From contig NZ_CACSIK010000001.1 of the NCBI RefSeq assembly GCF_902705875.1, forward strand, positions 694,742-758,741: a stretch of 64,000 bases of DNA, given 5' to 3'. Source of the stretch: Zhongshania aliphaticivorans. Its GTDB lineage: Bacteria; Pseudomonadota; Gammaproteobacteria; Pseudomonadales; Spongiibacteraceae. Each line of letters starts with the position of its first letter. Positions within the stretch are counted from its first letter, which is position 1. The position numbers were made by a program, and so were the translations under genes. This document shows positions 34,236 through 44,444 of the stretch, piece by piece. The notes beneath the pieces are model-generated. The model made no database searches. It was not told where the DNA came from and saw nothing but the letters and a program-made list of their open reading frames with translations.

Positions 34236-34641
34236 TACCTTAGTTCGTCCAAATCCGCATAGTGGAATGCGGCATATAGCTTTGTTTGTAGAAGCATTTG
34301 ATGCAACGCTGCATTTCTACACGGAATTACTGGGCATGGCGGTTGAGTGGCAACCCGATGCCGACAATATTTACCTGTGCTCCGGCAATGATAACCTTGC
34401 ACTGCATCGTTATCAGGGACCGCCAAGGCCGATAGCTGGGCAGCGTTTAGACCATATAGGTTTTATTTTAGATACCCCTGATGATGTTGACGCTTGGCAT
34501 GCTTTTTTATTGGCCAATGAGGTAACCATAAAATCAGAGCCCCGTACACACCGTGATGGCGCGCGCAGTTTTTACTGTCTCGACCCTGATGGCAATCTTG
34601 TACAAATGATTTTTCATCCACCGATTAGTCGCAGTAAATAG
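34225..34641 (+). CDS. VOC-family (glyoxalase/dioxygenase fold) protein
   Basis: A 138-residue protein of the vicinal oxygen chelate fold. It begins MRHIALFVEAFDATLHFYTELLGM (with His as a likely metal ligand), continues RLDHIGFIL and closes with FYCLDPDGNLVQMIFHP, in which Glu is replaced by Gln at the usual metal-ligand position. The start is uncertain: ATG 34225 overlaps the OsmC gene by 11 bases, and ATG 34267 is a shorter alternative. Substrate unknown. In P. aeruginosa speD occupies this place between osmC and coq7. Confidence 0.75.
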   Translation: MVSDTLVRPNPHSGMRHIALFVEAFDATLHFYTELLGMAVEWQPDADNIYLCSGNDNLALHRYQGPPRPIAGQRLDHIGFILDTPDDVDAWHAFLLANEVTIKSEPRTHRDGARSFYCLDPDGNLVQMIFHPPISRSK

Positions 34642-34665
34642 CTACTTAACAGCTTAGTCTTTCAC

Positions 34666-35307
34666 TTAGACGTAGTAGGTACTGCCGGTCATTACTTTGG
34701 CCATTAAGCTCATGGCTTTTTTGACCGGTTCTGGAAATACTTGGCCACCGGCGTCTATCGCTTTACTGGCGTGTTCCGCTTCGTCTTTGAGCATTTGTTG
34801 AAGAATCGCGCGGGATTTCTCATCGTCGCCGGGCAGGGTGTGCAAATGTTCCCTCAGGTGTTGGCAGACCTGATCTTCTGTTGCCGCCACAAAGCCAAGG
34901 CTGATTTTGTCGCTGATGGCACCGGCGGCGGCACCAATCGCAAAAGAAGCAGCATAGAACAGCGGGTTTAGATGACTGGTGTGGCTGCCTAGTTCATTAA
35001 GGCGTTGCTCACACCATGCAAGGTGGTCAATTTCTTCGTTTGCGGAATGCTCCATTGCCGCTTTAACGTCTGCATTTTTTGCTGTTAAGGCCTGGCCTTG
35101 ATACAGAGCTTGGGCGCACACCTCGCCAGTATGATTTATTCGCATTAGACCTGCGGCGTGACGGCGTTGATCGCCAGCACTCAGCACGGTATTAATATCT
35201 TGGGCAGGGTTATGACGTTGGGCCGTGCTGCTACCCTTTACGAGTGTTTTTAAGCTTCGATCCGCTCCCATTAAGGCGCGATCAAGCAAGTTATATTCAC
35301 GTGTCAT
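34666..35307 (-). CDS. coq7: Demethoxyubiquinone hydroxylase Coq7
   Basis: A 213-residue diiron monooxygenase that hydroxylates 2-polyprenyl-3-methyl-6-methoxy-1,4-benzoquinone in the penultimate step of ubiquinone synthesis. Iron-binding motifs are in order: [30 protein letters not shown] and KDEAEHA. The hydrophobic middle segment ([16 protein letters not shown]) would lie on the membrane. It is typical of Pseudomonas-type gammaproteobacteria and indicates an aerobic organism. Confidence 0.94.
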   Translation of the reverse strand: MTREYNLLDRALMGADRSLKTLVKGSSTAQRHNPAQDINTVLSAGDQRRHAAGLMRINHTGEVCAQALYQGQALTAKNADVKAAMEHSANEEIDHLAWCEQRLNELGSHTSHLNPLFYAASFAIGAAAGAISDKISLGFVAATEDQVCQHLREHLHTLPGDDEKSRAILQQMLKDEAEHASKAIDAGGQVFPEPVKKAMSLMAKVMTGSTYYV

Positions 35308-35347
35308 GGTGTCGTCCTCCCGCTGGCATTATAACGAATTCGATCAG

Positions 35348-38092
35348 TTAAGACTTGTTTTGTTGGTAGCCAGTCCAGCGTTTAATGGCCTCTGCCAGTT
35401 CCCATAGGCGAATGGGTTTGACCAAGTGTAAATCCATGCCGGCGCGAAGATAGCTGTCGCGTTGTTCATCTAATGCATTTGCCGTTAGCCCAATAATTGG
35501 GGTGCGCTCTCGGTCTTCTTCTTTTTCAAATAAGCGGATTTGTCGGGTAGCCTCTGCGCCATCCATGATCGGCATTTCGATATCCATTATGACCACATCA
35601 AAGTGTTGTCGGGTAAAGGTGTTCACCGCCTGCTGGCCGTTCTCAACATGGTGAACCGTGATCCCCAGACTTTTAAGCATGCGAGTTAAGACTTGTGCAT
35701 TGGTGGGATTGTCTTCTGCAATAAGACACTGCAATGAGCCTAATTTGAGGGAGTCGGTCCGGTATTGGTTGGGGAGAAGGTTAACGGCGTTGGCGTCAAA
35801 ATGGCACTCGGCCAATAGGGCGCTGCGAAGTGCGACGCCAGTAAGTGGTTTACTCAATACCCGGCGAATACCTGCATTTCGCAGCTCTACTTGATCAAAT
35901 GTAATATTTGCATGGGCAAGCAACAAGCCAATCGGGGCTGGCGATGCCGTTTCTGTTTCATCATGAATACGTTGAGCTAATTTAAGTCCCCCGCCTGGCA
36001 AAGTGTGGTCTACGAGAATGATATCTATGGGCTCATTGATCAGAGCTTGGTTGCGGGTAATGGCAATGGCGGCGTTATTGCTATTGGCGATAAAAACCTG
36101 CATTCCCCAATTACTGCCTTGTTTGCTAACGACTTTACAGAATATTTTGTTACTGTCTATGACTAGCAAACGCTTGTTGCTAAGTAAGCCGGTACGAAGC
36201 CGCAAGGTGCTATTGTCGTAGTTATTTGGCACGCCAAGTTGCAGTGTTACATGTAGGGTATGTAAGCCATTTGCCGACGTTTTCACCGTAGCACTGCCGT
36301 TCATTAGAGATATGAGCTGCGAGGCAATAGCAAGGCGGGCATTCACAATGCCCTCTTCTTCAGATAGTGAGCCATTGATGGCGAGTTTTTCTAGTGCGCT
36401 AAACGGCCTGCCGCGATGACTTAGCTCAAAGTTAAGTAGTCCCTCATTGATGTTTGAGGTAAATACCTTGAGTAAAATATAGCCTGACTCATAGTGTTCC
36501 AAGGCGTTATTCATAATATGCGACAGTAATTGACGTATACGCGAAGGGTCGCCGATGAGCTTTTCACTCACGTTATTATCAATATCGCAAATAAGTTCGA
36601 GTGATTGTTCCGCAGCGATATTACGGAAACCAGAGACAGTTTCGTCGATGATTTCCAGCACGTTAAGCAACTCATTATTGAGCTCGATATCGCTTTCATT
36701 GATGCGGGTTGCTTGGCTGGCCTCCTGTAATAACTGCAACAGTTCGTGGCCAGAGCGCTGTAAGGTGCGGAGGTGGTCTTGCTGATTCGCGGTTAAAGGG
36801 GTTTCTTGCAATAGTTCAGAAATACCAAGCATGGCACTCATAGGGGTTCTAATATCATGGGTTATCCGCGCCAGAATATCGGTCTTGGCGCGATTGATTG
36901 CCCCGAGGATAGCTATACGTTGCTCCTCTAAATTTTGTTTTTTATTCCGTAGGTAATGTCTACTAATTAACAGGACAGTGTGAAAGATAGAAACTGCGGT
37001 ACCAAGATAGATGAGAATAAGGTTGGTGGCGCTAGTCGAGATGAAGTTTAAGTTGTAGCTTAGTAGCGTCAGGATTAAACCGAGCGCGGTGATAGTACGG
37101 ATGACGACGTAATAAAATATGAGCCGGCTGTAGGTTTGAAAAAAGCAGTTTAAGGCAGTGAATAACAATACAAGAGAATTGAGGGGAGTCAGTATATTCA
37201 TGATGATGACGGCAACATCATCGCTAGTGAGGGTGCTTATCATCACGCCCAGAATATCAATGGTAATGAAAGCGCGAAGCAACTTAGCTGCACGGCCAGG
37301 CTTGTTGATAGGGTAGATTGGCAGTTGGAGTGCGTAGAGTAGGTCAACTATACCAATTGCTAAAACAGTGAGATGTAAATTATAACCTTGCCAAGGTGGT
37401 AACAAGCCTTGCGGGGGGCCGATGTAGCCCCAAGCAAAAAGTTGACCGAAAATGACGAGTAGTGAAAAAGCGGCAGTGGTGAGAAATAAAGCTTCTTTAT
37501 GCAGATATGCGCTGATTAAATTAAATAGGATGAGTAGGCTGAGCACACCAAAAACCACGGCATTAATAAATTCACGCTTGCTGATTTCGCCTAAAAAGCT
37601 GGTGTAGTTGTGTAGTGTGAGTTCTAACTGGCGTTCATAAGGGTACTCAATGGCGAGATAGTAGGTGTTGGCACTATTGGCTTTAATGGGGATAGAAAAA
37701 AGTGTTTCGTTACGAATTAATGACTCGGTGCGCATGATGGGAATGGCTTCGCCAGATTCCTTGTAAAGCTGCGCTTTTTTTAGGTCGGCCGGAATGATTT
37801 CGAGTAATTGGTGGCATTCCTTATTACGGGGATTGTTGAGCGTAAAACGAAACCAGTATCTACCAATGTTTTTGTTAAGTTTGAAATCGCCGTTTTCGGT
37901 AGGTCTGAATTGCCTTTTTAGTTCAGGGCTGAGTATATCGTCGATACGATAGAGCTTATCAGCGTCTTCGATAATGTCGCTAAAATTATCGAGGGAGATT
38001 TTGGTTTGACTTGGATTAACCGTTAAGGCCGGTGCTGAGTGTACGGCAACCGAAAATAGGAGTAATACCGTACACAGCAGCTGTTTTAGCAA
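35348..38092 (-). CDS. retS: RetS-like hybrid sensor protein with degenerate ATPase domain
   Basis: A 914-residue hybrid protein. Order: signal peptide (LLCTVLLLFSVAVHSAPA), periplasmic 7TMR-DISMED2 domain, seven helices, H box ITHDIRTPMSAML (His412), ATPase-like domain, receiver 1 (Asp695 in LVDHTLPGG) and receiver 2 (Asp837 in IMDIEMPIMDG). The architecture and location directly after purD match RetS of P. aeruginosa, which binds GacS to control the Gac/Rsm switch. The ATPase G1 and G2 boxes are not recognisable (LSHRGRP and EGIVNARL stand there), although an N box (NNALEH) is. I favour start TTG 38092, four bases after the purD stop, because it gives a clean signal peptide; ATG 38146 would add 18 residues inside purD. 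Confidence 0.82.
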   Translation of the reverse strand: MLKQLLCTVLLLFSVAVHSAPALTVNPSQTKISLDNFSDIIEDADKLYRIDDILSPELKRQFRPTENGDFKLNKNIGRYWFRFTLNNPRNKECHQLLEIIPADLKKAQLYKESGEAIPIMRTESLIRNETLFSIPIKANSANTYYLAIEYPYERQLELTLHNYTSFLGEISKREFINAVVFGVLSLLILFNLISAYLHKEALFLTTAAFSLLVIFGQLFAWGYIGPPQGLLPPWQGYNLHLTVLAIGIVDLLYALQLPIYPINKPGRAAKLLRAFITIDILGVMISTLTSDDVAVIIMNILTPLNSLVLLFTALNCFFQTYSRLIFYYVVIRTITALGLILTLLSYNLNFISTSATNLILIYLGTAVSIFHTVLLISRHYLRNKKQNLEEQRIAILGAINRAKTDILARITHDIRTPMSAMLGISELLQETPLTANQQDHLRTLQRSGHELLQLLQEASQATRINESDIELNNELLNVLEIIDETVSGFRNIAAEQSLELICDIDNNVSEKLIGDPSRIRQLLSHIMNNALEHYESGYILLKVFTSNINEGLLNFELSHRGRPFSALEKLAINGSLSEEEGIVNARLAIASQLISLMNGSATVKTSANGLHTLHVTLQLGVPNNYDNSTLRLRTGLLSNKRLLVIDSNKIFCKVVSKQGSNWGMQVFIANSNNAAIAITRNQALINEPIDIILVDHTLPGGGLKLAQRIHDETETASPAPIGLLLAHANITFDQVELRNAGIRRVLSKPLTGVALRSALLAECHFDANAVNLLPNQYRTDSLKLGSLQCLIAEDNPTNAQVLTRMLKSLGITVHHVENGQQAVNTFTRQHFDVVIMDIEMPIMDGAEATRQIRLFEKEEDRERTPIIGLTANALDEQRDSYLRAGMDLHLVKPIRLWELAEAIKRWTGYQQNKS

Positions 38093-38096
38093 GCGA

Positions 38097-39374
38097 TTAC
38101 TCTCGTGCAATGGCGCGGTAAGCAATGTCGGTTCGGTAGAAGGCATCTTTCCACTTTATCTGCTTGGCAATTGAATAGGCAAGTTGTTGTGCAGCCCCAA
38201 CCGTGTCGCCCATTGCGGTAGCGCAGAGCACGCGGCCGCCGTTGGTGACTAGAGTAGCATTTTCAAGCTGAGTGCCAGCATGAAAAACTTTGCTATTGTC
38301 ATTTTCGCTAGGAATGCCGCTGATCTCATCCCCTTTATTGTACGCAGCAGGGTAACCGCCAGCTGCCAGTACAACACCAACCGCTGGACGCGGGTCCCAG
38401 TTGGCCGTTGTGCTGTCGAGTTTTTCTTCAAGGGCGGCCAAGCAAAGCGCTACCAGGTCAGACTGTAGGCGTAGCATGATGGGCTGGGTTTCAGGATCAC
38501 CGAAACGACAGTTATATTCAATAACTTTTGGCTCACCTTGTTTGTTGATCATTAAGCCTGCATAGAGAAAACCAGTGTAACGATTGCCTTCACTGGCCAT
38601 GCCCTTAACCGTGGGGATAATGACGTCGTTCATAATTCGTTGGTGAATGGCAGGGGTCACAACTGGCGCGGGAGAATATGCGCCCATACCGCCGGTATTG
38701 GGGCCGCTGTCGCCGTCACCTACGCGTTTATGATCTTGGCTGGTAGCCATCGGAAGAATATTGTCGCCATCCACCATCACAATAAAGCTAGCTTCTTCAC
38801 CATCGAGAAACTCTTCGATGACGACACGGCATCCCGCATCGCCAAAGGCGTTGCCAGATAACATATCACGTACAGCGTCTTCTGCCTGTTCCAAGGTTTC
38901 TGCAACAATAACGCCTTTGCCGGCAGCTAGCCCGTCGGCTTTTACTACAATGGGAGCACCTTGCTCACGCAGGTAGGCCAGAGCAGGCTCAAGCTCGGTA
39001 AAGTTTTGGTAGCTGCCTGTTGGGATATTATGGCGAGCGAGAAAATCCTTAGTGAAGGCCTTGGAGCCTTCTAATTGCGCCGCGCCTTTAGTGGGGCCAA
39101 AACAGGGTAGGTCGCGCTCGTTAAAGTAATCTACCACGCCATCGACGAGGGGGGCTTCAGGGCCAACAATAGTCAGGCCAACGTTATTGCTCGCAGCAAA
39201 GTCAGCTAAGCCCGCGAAATCATTAATGGCAATGGCAATGTTTTCAATACCTTGATCTAACGCGGTGCCGGCATTGCCTGGTGCGACAAAAACGGTTTCG
39301 ACTTGAGGTGATTGTGCAGCCTTCCATGCCAGTGCATGTTCGCGGCCACCGTTTCCAATAATCAGTACATTCAT
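38097..39374 (-). CDS. purD: Phosphoribosylamine-glycine ligase
   Basis: A 425-residue ATP-grasp enzyme of purine synthesis (PRA + glycine + ATP to GAR). MNVLIIGNGGREHALAWK opens the protein, and VVKADGLAAGKGVIVA, EFLDGEEASFIVMVDG, NTGGMGAYSPAP and VIEYNCRFGDPETQ follow. I chose ATG 39374 because family members start with MNVLIIG; an in-frame ATG at 39443 would add 23 non-conserved residues. It follows purH on the same strand. Confidence 0.95.
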   Translation of the reverse strand: MNVLIIGNGGREHALAWKAAQSPQVETVFVAPGNAGTALDQGIENIAIAINDFAGLADFAASNNVGLTIVGPEAPLVDGVVDYFNERDLPCFGPTKGAAQLEGSKAFTKDFLARHNIPTGSYQNFTELEPALAYLREQGAPIVVKADGLAAGKGVIVAETLEQAEDAVRDMLSGNAFGDAGCRVVIEEFLDGEEASFIVMVDGDNILPMATSQDHKRVGDGDSGPNTGGMGAYSPAPVVTPAIHQRIMNDVIIPTVKGMASEGNRYTGFLYAGLMINKQGEPKVIEYNCRFGDPETQPIMLRLQSDLVALCLAALEEKLDSTTANWDPRPAVGVVLAAGGYPAAYNKGDEISGIPSENDNSKVFHAGTQLENATLVTNGGRVLCATAMGDTVGAAQQLAYSIAKQIKWKDAFYRTDIAYRAIARE

Positions 39375-39514
39375 GCTTGGGTGAACATTTGGCGTGAAGC
39401 GTAAGACACCAGTCTGGGGCTTACCGCTGATACCAGCGTCCATACTCCTTTATTTGTCATTTAGTCTAATGGCGGGGGGAAGCTCTCCGGTTCCCCATCC
39501 AGTATTTTTCGCGC

Positions 39515-41095
39515 TTAGTGGCGGAAGTGACGCATACCCGTGAAGGCCATGGCAATGCCATGCTCGTCGGCTGCGGCAATCACTTCGTCGTCGCGAATTG
39601 AACCGCCAGGCTGGATGACACAGCTGATACCATTGGCCGCAGCATTGTCTAAGCCGTCACGGAAGGGGAAGAAAGCGTCTGATGCCATTACCGCACCTTT
39701 CACAGTTAAACCGGCATGTTCTGCTTTGATCGCAGCGATACGTGCTGAATTGACCCGGCTCATTTGGCCTGCGCCGACACCAATGGTCTGACGGTTTTTG
39801 GCGTAGACGATGGCATTCGATTTCACGAATTTGGCAACCTTCCAAGCAAAGATCATATCGTGAATCTCGCTTTCTTCAGGTTGGCGCTTGGTGACTATCT
39901 TAAGGTCACTTGCGCTGATCATACCTAGGTCACGATCTTGTACTAGTAGGCCACCATTGACGCGTTTGTAGTCAAATGCGGCATTGCTCGCTCCCCACTG
40001 ACCGCAGGCTAAGAGGCGCAAGTTTTTCTTTTCTGCCACGATAGCAGCCGCTTCTTCACTGACGCTAGGGGCAATGATGACTTCAACAAATTGACGCTCA
40101 CAAATAGCTTTTGCGGTGTCTGCGTCTAACTCACGGTTGAAGGCAATAATACCGCCGAAGGCAGATTCAGGGTCGGTGGCAAAGGCTAGGTCATAAGCTT
40201 CACCAATCCCGTTTAATGACACGGCAACGCCGCAGGGGTTGGCGTGTTTAACAATAACGCAGGCGGGTTTTTCAAAGGATTTTACGCACTCTAGGGCGGC
40301 ATCGGTATCGGCGATATTGTTATACGACAGCGCCTTACCTTGTATCTGGCTAGCTGTTGCCACCGAGGCTTCACTTGGGTGAGCTTCAACGTAAAAGGCT
40401 GAGTCTTGATGCGGGTTTTCACCGTAGCGCATATCTTGCGCTTTTTTAAACTGACTATTAAAGGTGCGTGGAAATTTCTCAGTGCCACCGGGTACAAGGC
40501 GACCAAAGTAGTTTGCGATCATGCCGTCATAAGCTGCAGTGTGCTCATAGGCTTTAATGGCCAGATCAAATCGGGTGGCGTGTAAGGTCTGACCATCATT
40601 GGCAATAAGCTCATCAAGCACGGTTTGGTAGTCGACAGCATTCACCACAATGGCCACATCGCGGTGGTTCTTTGCCGCCGCTCTGACCATTGTTGGGCCG
40701 CCAATATCAATGTTCTCTATGGCATCTTCTAGGGTGCAGCCCGGTTTGGAAACGGTGGCTTCAAAGGGGTATAAATTAACGATAACCATGTCGATGGCGT
40801 CAATGCCGTGTTCACTCATTACGTCGTTATCGATACCGCGGCGCCCTAAGATACCACCGTGGACTTTAGGGTGGAGAGTTTTGACGCGGCCGTCCATCAT
40901 CTCAGGGAAACCGGTGTAATCCGACACCTCTGTAACCGCAATATCATTTTGGTTTAGCAGGGCATAGGTTCCGCCAGTTGAGAGCAGTTCGATACCCATT
41001 TTGGAAAGTTCTCGAGCAAAATCGACAATGCCGGATTTGTCAGAAACACTAATGAGGGCGCGTTTAACGGGGCGGGCCTGGTTATCTGTAGTCAT
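39515..41095 (-). CDS. purH: Bifunctional AICAR transformylase/IMP cyclohydrolase
   Basis: A 526-residue enzyme for the last two steps of IMP synthesis. The N-terminal MGS-like cyclohydrolase domain has [44 protein letters not shown] and [16 protein letters not shown]. The C-terminal transformylase domain contains [24 protein letters not shown] and [20 protein letters not shown]. It is next to purD and downstream of fis, as in Pseudomonas. Confidence 0.96.
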   Translation of the reverse strand: MTTDNQARPVKRALISVSDKSGIVDFARELSKMGIELLSTGGTYALLNQNDIAVTEVSDYTGFPEMMDGRVKTLHPKVHGGILGRRGIDNDVMSEHGIDAIDMVIVNLYPFEATVSKPGCTLEDAIENIDIGGPTMVRAAAKNHRDVAIVVNAVDYQTVLDELIANDGQTLHATRFDLAIKAYEHTAAYDGMIANYFGRLVPGGTEKFPRTFNSQFKKAQDMRYGENPHQDSAFYVEAHPSEASVATASQIQGKALSYNNIADTDAALECVKSFEKPACVIVKHANPCGVAVSLNGIGEAYDLAFATDPESAFGGIIAFNRELDADTAKAICERQFVEVIIAPSVSEEAAAIVAEKKNLRLLACGQWGASNAAFDYKRVNGGLLVQDRDLGMISASDLKIVTKRQPEESEIHDMIFAWKVAKFVKSNAIVYAKNRQTIGVGAGQMSRVNSARIAAIKAEHAGLTVKGAVMASDAFFPFRDGLDNAAANGISCVIQPGGSIRDDEVIAAADEHGIAMAFTGMRHFRH

Positions 41096-41151
41096 GCCTA
41101 GTGGGTTACCTTGAGTTGAAATGTCGAACGGAAATTGGCTGTAATGGGCAA

Positions 41152-41463
41152 TTATAATAAATCGTATTGTTTCAGTTTTTTCCGCAATGTACCGCGGTTT
41201 AAGCCCAGCATCTGCGATGCGCGAGTTTGATTGTTGCGAGTGTAGCGCATGACCTCTTCAAGCAATGGCGCTTCTACTTCTGATAGCACCATATTGTAGA
41301 CATCACACACGTCTTGACCGTCAAGAGTGGCGAGGTAATTATTGATGGCAATGGCAACGCTGTCACGTAAGGTTTTGGCTTTACTGATGTCATCGTTGGC
41401 TGCCGTCGTAGCGGTGGAGGTGGCTTCGGCGACTGCGTTGGTTTCTATATTGGTTAAATTCAT
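41152..41463 (-). CDS. fis: DNA-binding protein Fis
   Basis: A 103-residue nucleoid protein. The C-terminal helix-turn-helix ([26 protein letters not shown]) is nearly that of E. coli Fis, and the N-terminal part is longer and Ala/Thr-rich. It bends DNA and activates rRNA and other promoters in fast growth. ATG overlaps the dusB stop by four bases, the classical dusB-fis operon. Confidence 0.95.
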   Translation of the reverse strand: MNLTNIETNAVAEATSTATTAANDDISKAKTLRDSVAIAINNYLATLDGQDVCDVYNMVLSEVEAPLLEEVMRYTRNNQTRASQMLGLNRGTLRKKLKQYDLL

Positions 41464-42455
41464 GCTGCTGCGTCCTGTTGGTTTTGGTCGTGCTGCTCAA
41501 AGTAGCGATGTACAGCATCTTGTTGTGCACTGGCTGACTCAAGGCGGTTAAATATCCCGCGAAAACCAGTGGTGGGGTCGAGCTCCTGCAAATACCATGC
41601 GCAGTGTTTGCGTGCGATACGCAGTCCATGTACCTCACCATAAAACTGGTAAAGAGCGCTGAGATGACTCAGCAGTACGTGCTTAATTTCTGTTGTTGTT
41701 ACGGGTGCCGCTAACTTGCCAGTGGCTAAAAACGTGTTGATGTCACGGAACAGCCATGGCTTGCCCTGTGCTCCTCGGCCAATCATGACACCGTCGGCAC
41801 CGGTGTAATCCAATACCTGCTTTGCCTGTTGCGCCGTGCAAATATCGCCATTGGCAAATACCGGAATAGTTATCGCCTGCTTTATAGCCGCAATCGTGTC
41901 GTATTCAGCGTTGCCTAAGTAACGGCATTCGCGGGTTCGGCCATGCACTGCTAAAGAGCTAATGCCGCAATCTTGGGCGAGCTTGGCAATGTCTATACCG
42001 TTGCGTTGGTCCCGAGACCAGCCGGTGCGAATTTTTAGTGTCACCGGTATATCGACTGCGGCGACAACTGAACTCACTATGTCTTTCACTAAATTTGGTT
42101 CTTTTAATAGCGCCGAACCGGCCGCTTTTTTACATACTTTCTTTGCTGGGCAACCCATATTGATGTCGATTATGTCGGTACCCATATCTGCACAGCGCCG
42201 CGCGGCATCGGCCATCATTGCTGGATCAGCCCCGGCTATCTGGATGGCGCGAGGCGTGCTGTCGTCATGTGCTAAACGCAAATGACTCTTGCGGGTATCC
42301 CATAAGCTCGCGTCACTGGCGAGCATTTCTGACACGGCTAAGCCTGCACCAAACTCGCGGCATAAGCGGCGAAAAGGTAGGTCGGTAATACCTGCCATTG
42401 GCGCCAATACAGCACGGGCAGGAAGCTTGTGAGGACCAATTTGGATCATCGCCAT
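41460..42455 (-). CDS. dusB: tRNA-dihydrouridine synthase B
   Basis: A 331-residue FMN enzyme that reduces uridine in the tRNA D-loop. Recognisable motifs are [42 protein letters not shown] (with the catalytic Cys of Dus enzymes), [16 protein letters not shown] and [13 protein letters not shown]. It is translationally coupled to fis. Confidence 0.95.
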   Translation of the reverse strand: MAMIQIGPHKLPARAVLAPMAGITDLPFRRLCREFGAGLAVSEMLASDASLWDTRKSHLRLAHDDSTPRAIQIAGADPAMMADAARRCADMGTDIIDINMGCPAKKVCKKAAGSALLKEPNLVKDIVSSVVAAVDIPVTLKIRTGWSRDQRNGIDIAKLAQDCGISSLAVHGRTRECRYLGNAEYDTIAAIKQAITIPVFANGDICTAQQAKQVLDYTGADGVMIGRGAQGKPWLFRDINTFLATGKLAAPVTTTEIKHVLLSHLSALYQFYGEVHGLRIARKHCAWYLQELDPTTGFRGIFNRLESASAQQDAVHRYFEQHDQNQQDAAA

Positions 42456-42571
42456 GCCCTGTGAAGGGAGTTCACCGTGGGAAAACAGGGCAGCTATGAT
42501 ACTCGTTCAAGGACTTCATCGGAAGTCTTGCGCTCAGAAAATAACCAGTTTTGAGTGTAAAAAAATGGTCT

Positions 42572-43423
42572 TTACGGCGTTAGTGTTAACTGGTAGCTGG
42601 TTGCCGCTGGGCCGGGGTCGACGATTTCTAGGGCAATGTGTACGGGTTGCTGGCTGGCGAGGAGGGCATCGCTTGCAAGTTCGCCGGCAAGATATTCTTC
42701 CGGCTTAAAGGAGCGGCTGGCGACGGTTTGATTATTGATGTCGCTAAAGCGCAGCTGAAGTCTGGGGAAGGTGGTGCTGCTTGGACCTCGGTTTAACAAA
42801 ATGGTATCTACCATCAGGGCGTTAGTACTTGAGGGGTGTTTGCGAACCACTAATTTGGTGCTGATAACATCCGTTACCGATGAACCTCGCTTGCTCGGTG
42901 TGTCTTCACAGAATAGTGGGTGAAGATGGCAGAGTGCTTTAAGTTGCTCTCCCATGGAGCTAGCGTAAAGTGCTGACTTTTGCCAAAGGCCAATTTGGGC
43001 GATGAGCAAGCATAAGACCACCGTGTTTGCCGCTAACCAGATCCACTCAATGCGACGTCGAGAGGGAATGTGGTGTTCAAAATCGTGATTAACGGTACTC
43101 AAGCCGGCAAGCAAATCAATTTCAGGGGGCTGGCCGCTCAAGGGGCTATCCTCATCGCTACTGTCAGCATCCAAGTCTAGCTCCGCCGGGGGCAGTGCTT
43201 CTGCGTCGCTCTCTTGAGTGGCTTTGTCAGGGGAATCATCGACGATATCGGTCAGCAAAGCGGGAGAAATGTCGTCGTCTTTATCTACGCCGCTAAAAAT
43301 ATTCATGCACACACTGCACCTCACCAAGCCGTCGGCGATGAGTAGCTGCTCTGCTTTAACTCTAAACCGCGTGTTGCAGTGCGGGCATTGGATGCTTTTT
43401 GGTTCGGGGGTGTCTATGTGCAT
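42572..43423 (-). CDS. Zinc-ribbon and DUF3426 domain membrane protein
   Basis: A 283-residue protein with an N-terminal zinc ribbon of four Cys (CPHCNTRF...VRCSVC), an acidic low-complexity linker, one transmembrane helix at about residues 131-149 (WIWLAANTVVLCLLIAQIGL) and a periplasmic DUF3426 beta domain. Proteins of this type are conserved between prmA and dusB in Pseudomonas (PA4851-type). Their role is not established. It is 17 bases downstream of prmA on the same strand. Confidence 0.8.
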   Translation of the reverse strand: MHIDTPEPKSIQCPHCNTRFRVKAEQLLIADGLVRCSVCMNIFSGVDKDDDISPALLTDIVDDSPDKATQESDAEALPPAELDLDADSSDEDSPLSGQPPEIDLLAGLSTVNHDFEHHIPSRRRIEWIWLAANTVVLCLLIAQIGLWQKSALYASSMGEQLKALCHLHPLFCEDTPSKRGSSVTDVISTKLVVRKHPSSTNALMVDTILLNRGPSSTTFPRLQLRFSDINNQTVASRSFKPEEYLAGELASDALLASQQPVHIALEIVDPGPAATSYQLTLTP

Positions 43424-43440
43424 GACCTGATCTTACTGAG

Positions 43441-44328
43441 TTAACGGTTGCGCTTATGGCCAGATATCCTAACCCATTCCTCTTTTTTGGTCAGGTCTAG
43501 CGATGAGAACCACTGTTCGTAGCAGCTCATGAGCTCTTCTGCCTGAGAATGTAATATACCCGATAAGCAGATGGGAGCATCGTCGTTCAATGTTGCGGCA
43601 AGCGTCGATGCTAATGAGATTAAGGGGCCGGCTAAGATGTTCGCCACCACCATATCACCGTGTAAGCCATCGGGAATCTGCTCGGGTAGCAGGCAGTCAA
43701 TGCGATTGTCGCTGATATTATTGCGGCGGGCATTATCGCGGGTGGCGAGTAGGGCTTGAGGGTCGTTGTCTACGGCGATTACTTTTTCTGCGCCAAGAAG
43801 CAAGGCGGCAATGCCCAAAATGCCCGAGCCACAGCCGTAATCTATAACAGTGAGGCCACTTAAATCCTGTTGATCTAACCACTGCATGCAAAGCCAGGTG
43901 GTCGGGTGGGTGCCGGTGCCAAAGGCGAGACCGGGATCGAGCAGTAAATTAACCGCGTCGGGGTCTATGGGCTCACGCCAGCTTGGGCATATCCATAGGC
44001 GGTCGCCACATTGAATGGGGTGGTAGCTGTCCATCCACTCTCTTACCCAGTCGCGATCTTCTAAAATCTCTATGCGTAGGGGCGGAAGGTCTTGCTGGTA
44101 ATGTGCTTGTAATTCCGCCAGTGTGGCGGTCATGTCGGTGTCGGCGGTAAATAATCCAGTAACTCGAGTGTGCTGCCAAACCGGTGTTTCGCCCACGCCG
44201 GGTTCATATACGGGTTGGTCGGCATTGTCTTCCATGGTGACTGCTGCGGCGCCAATCTCTAGCAGTGCATCTTCTAGGTCGGAGGCGGTGGCGGGGTCAG
44301 CGTCGAGTCGAAGTTGTAACCAAGTCAT
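43441..44328 (-). CDS. prmA: Ribosomal protein L11 methyltransferase
   Basis: A 295-residue SAM-dependent enzyme that trimethylates L11. N-terminal substrate domain (TWLQLRLDADPATASDLEDAL) and C-terminal methyltransferase domain with LDPGLAFGTGTHPTTWLCMQWLD, VIDYGCGSGILGIAALLLGA and VANILAGPLISLA. It is preceded by the accBC terminator at 44391-44424, so it has its own promoter or depends on read-through. Confidence 0.95.
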   Translation of the reverse strand: MTWLQLRLDADPATASDLEDALLEIGAAAVTMEDNADQPVYEPGVGETPVWQHTRVTGLFTADTDMTATLAELQAHYQQDLPPLRIEILEDRDWVREWMDSYHPIQCGDRLWICPSWREPIDPDAVNLLLDPGLAFGTGTHPTTWLCMQWLDQQDLSGLTVIDYGCGSGILGIAALLLGAEKVIAVDNDPQALLATRDNARRNNISDNRIDCLLPEQIPDGLHGDMVVANILAGPLISLASTLAATLNDDAPICLSGILHSQAEELMSCYEQWFSSLDLTKKEEWVRISGHKRNR

Positions 44329-44390
44329 GGCATGCTCTTGTCGTTAAGATTGAATATTGAAGCAAAGCGGTGTCGATATCATATTGAAAT

Positions 44391-44424
44391 AAAAAGGGGC
44401 CTATCCGTAAATAGGCCCCTTTTT
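44391..44424. terminator. Intrinsic terminator after accC
   Basis: Bases 44391-44404 and 44411-44424 form a perfect 14-bp stem around a six-base loop, with A5 and T5 tracts as the stem ends, so it works in both directions. It lies just after the accC stop (minus strand). Confidence 0.85.
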
Positions 44425-44444
44425 ATATTACAGACTTAAGTTGC

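Noticed and set aside
39475..39496. Hairpin between purD and purH
   Set aside because: A GGGGAA/TTCCCC pairing exists, but it has no T run in the transcribed (minus) direction. It is too weak to call a terminator.
42491..42515. Hairpin between dusB and the DUF3426 gene
   Set aside because: Seven pairs with a wobble and no T tract; probably chance.
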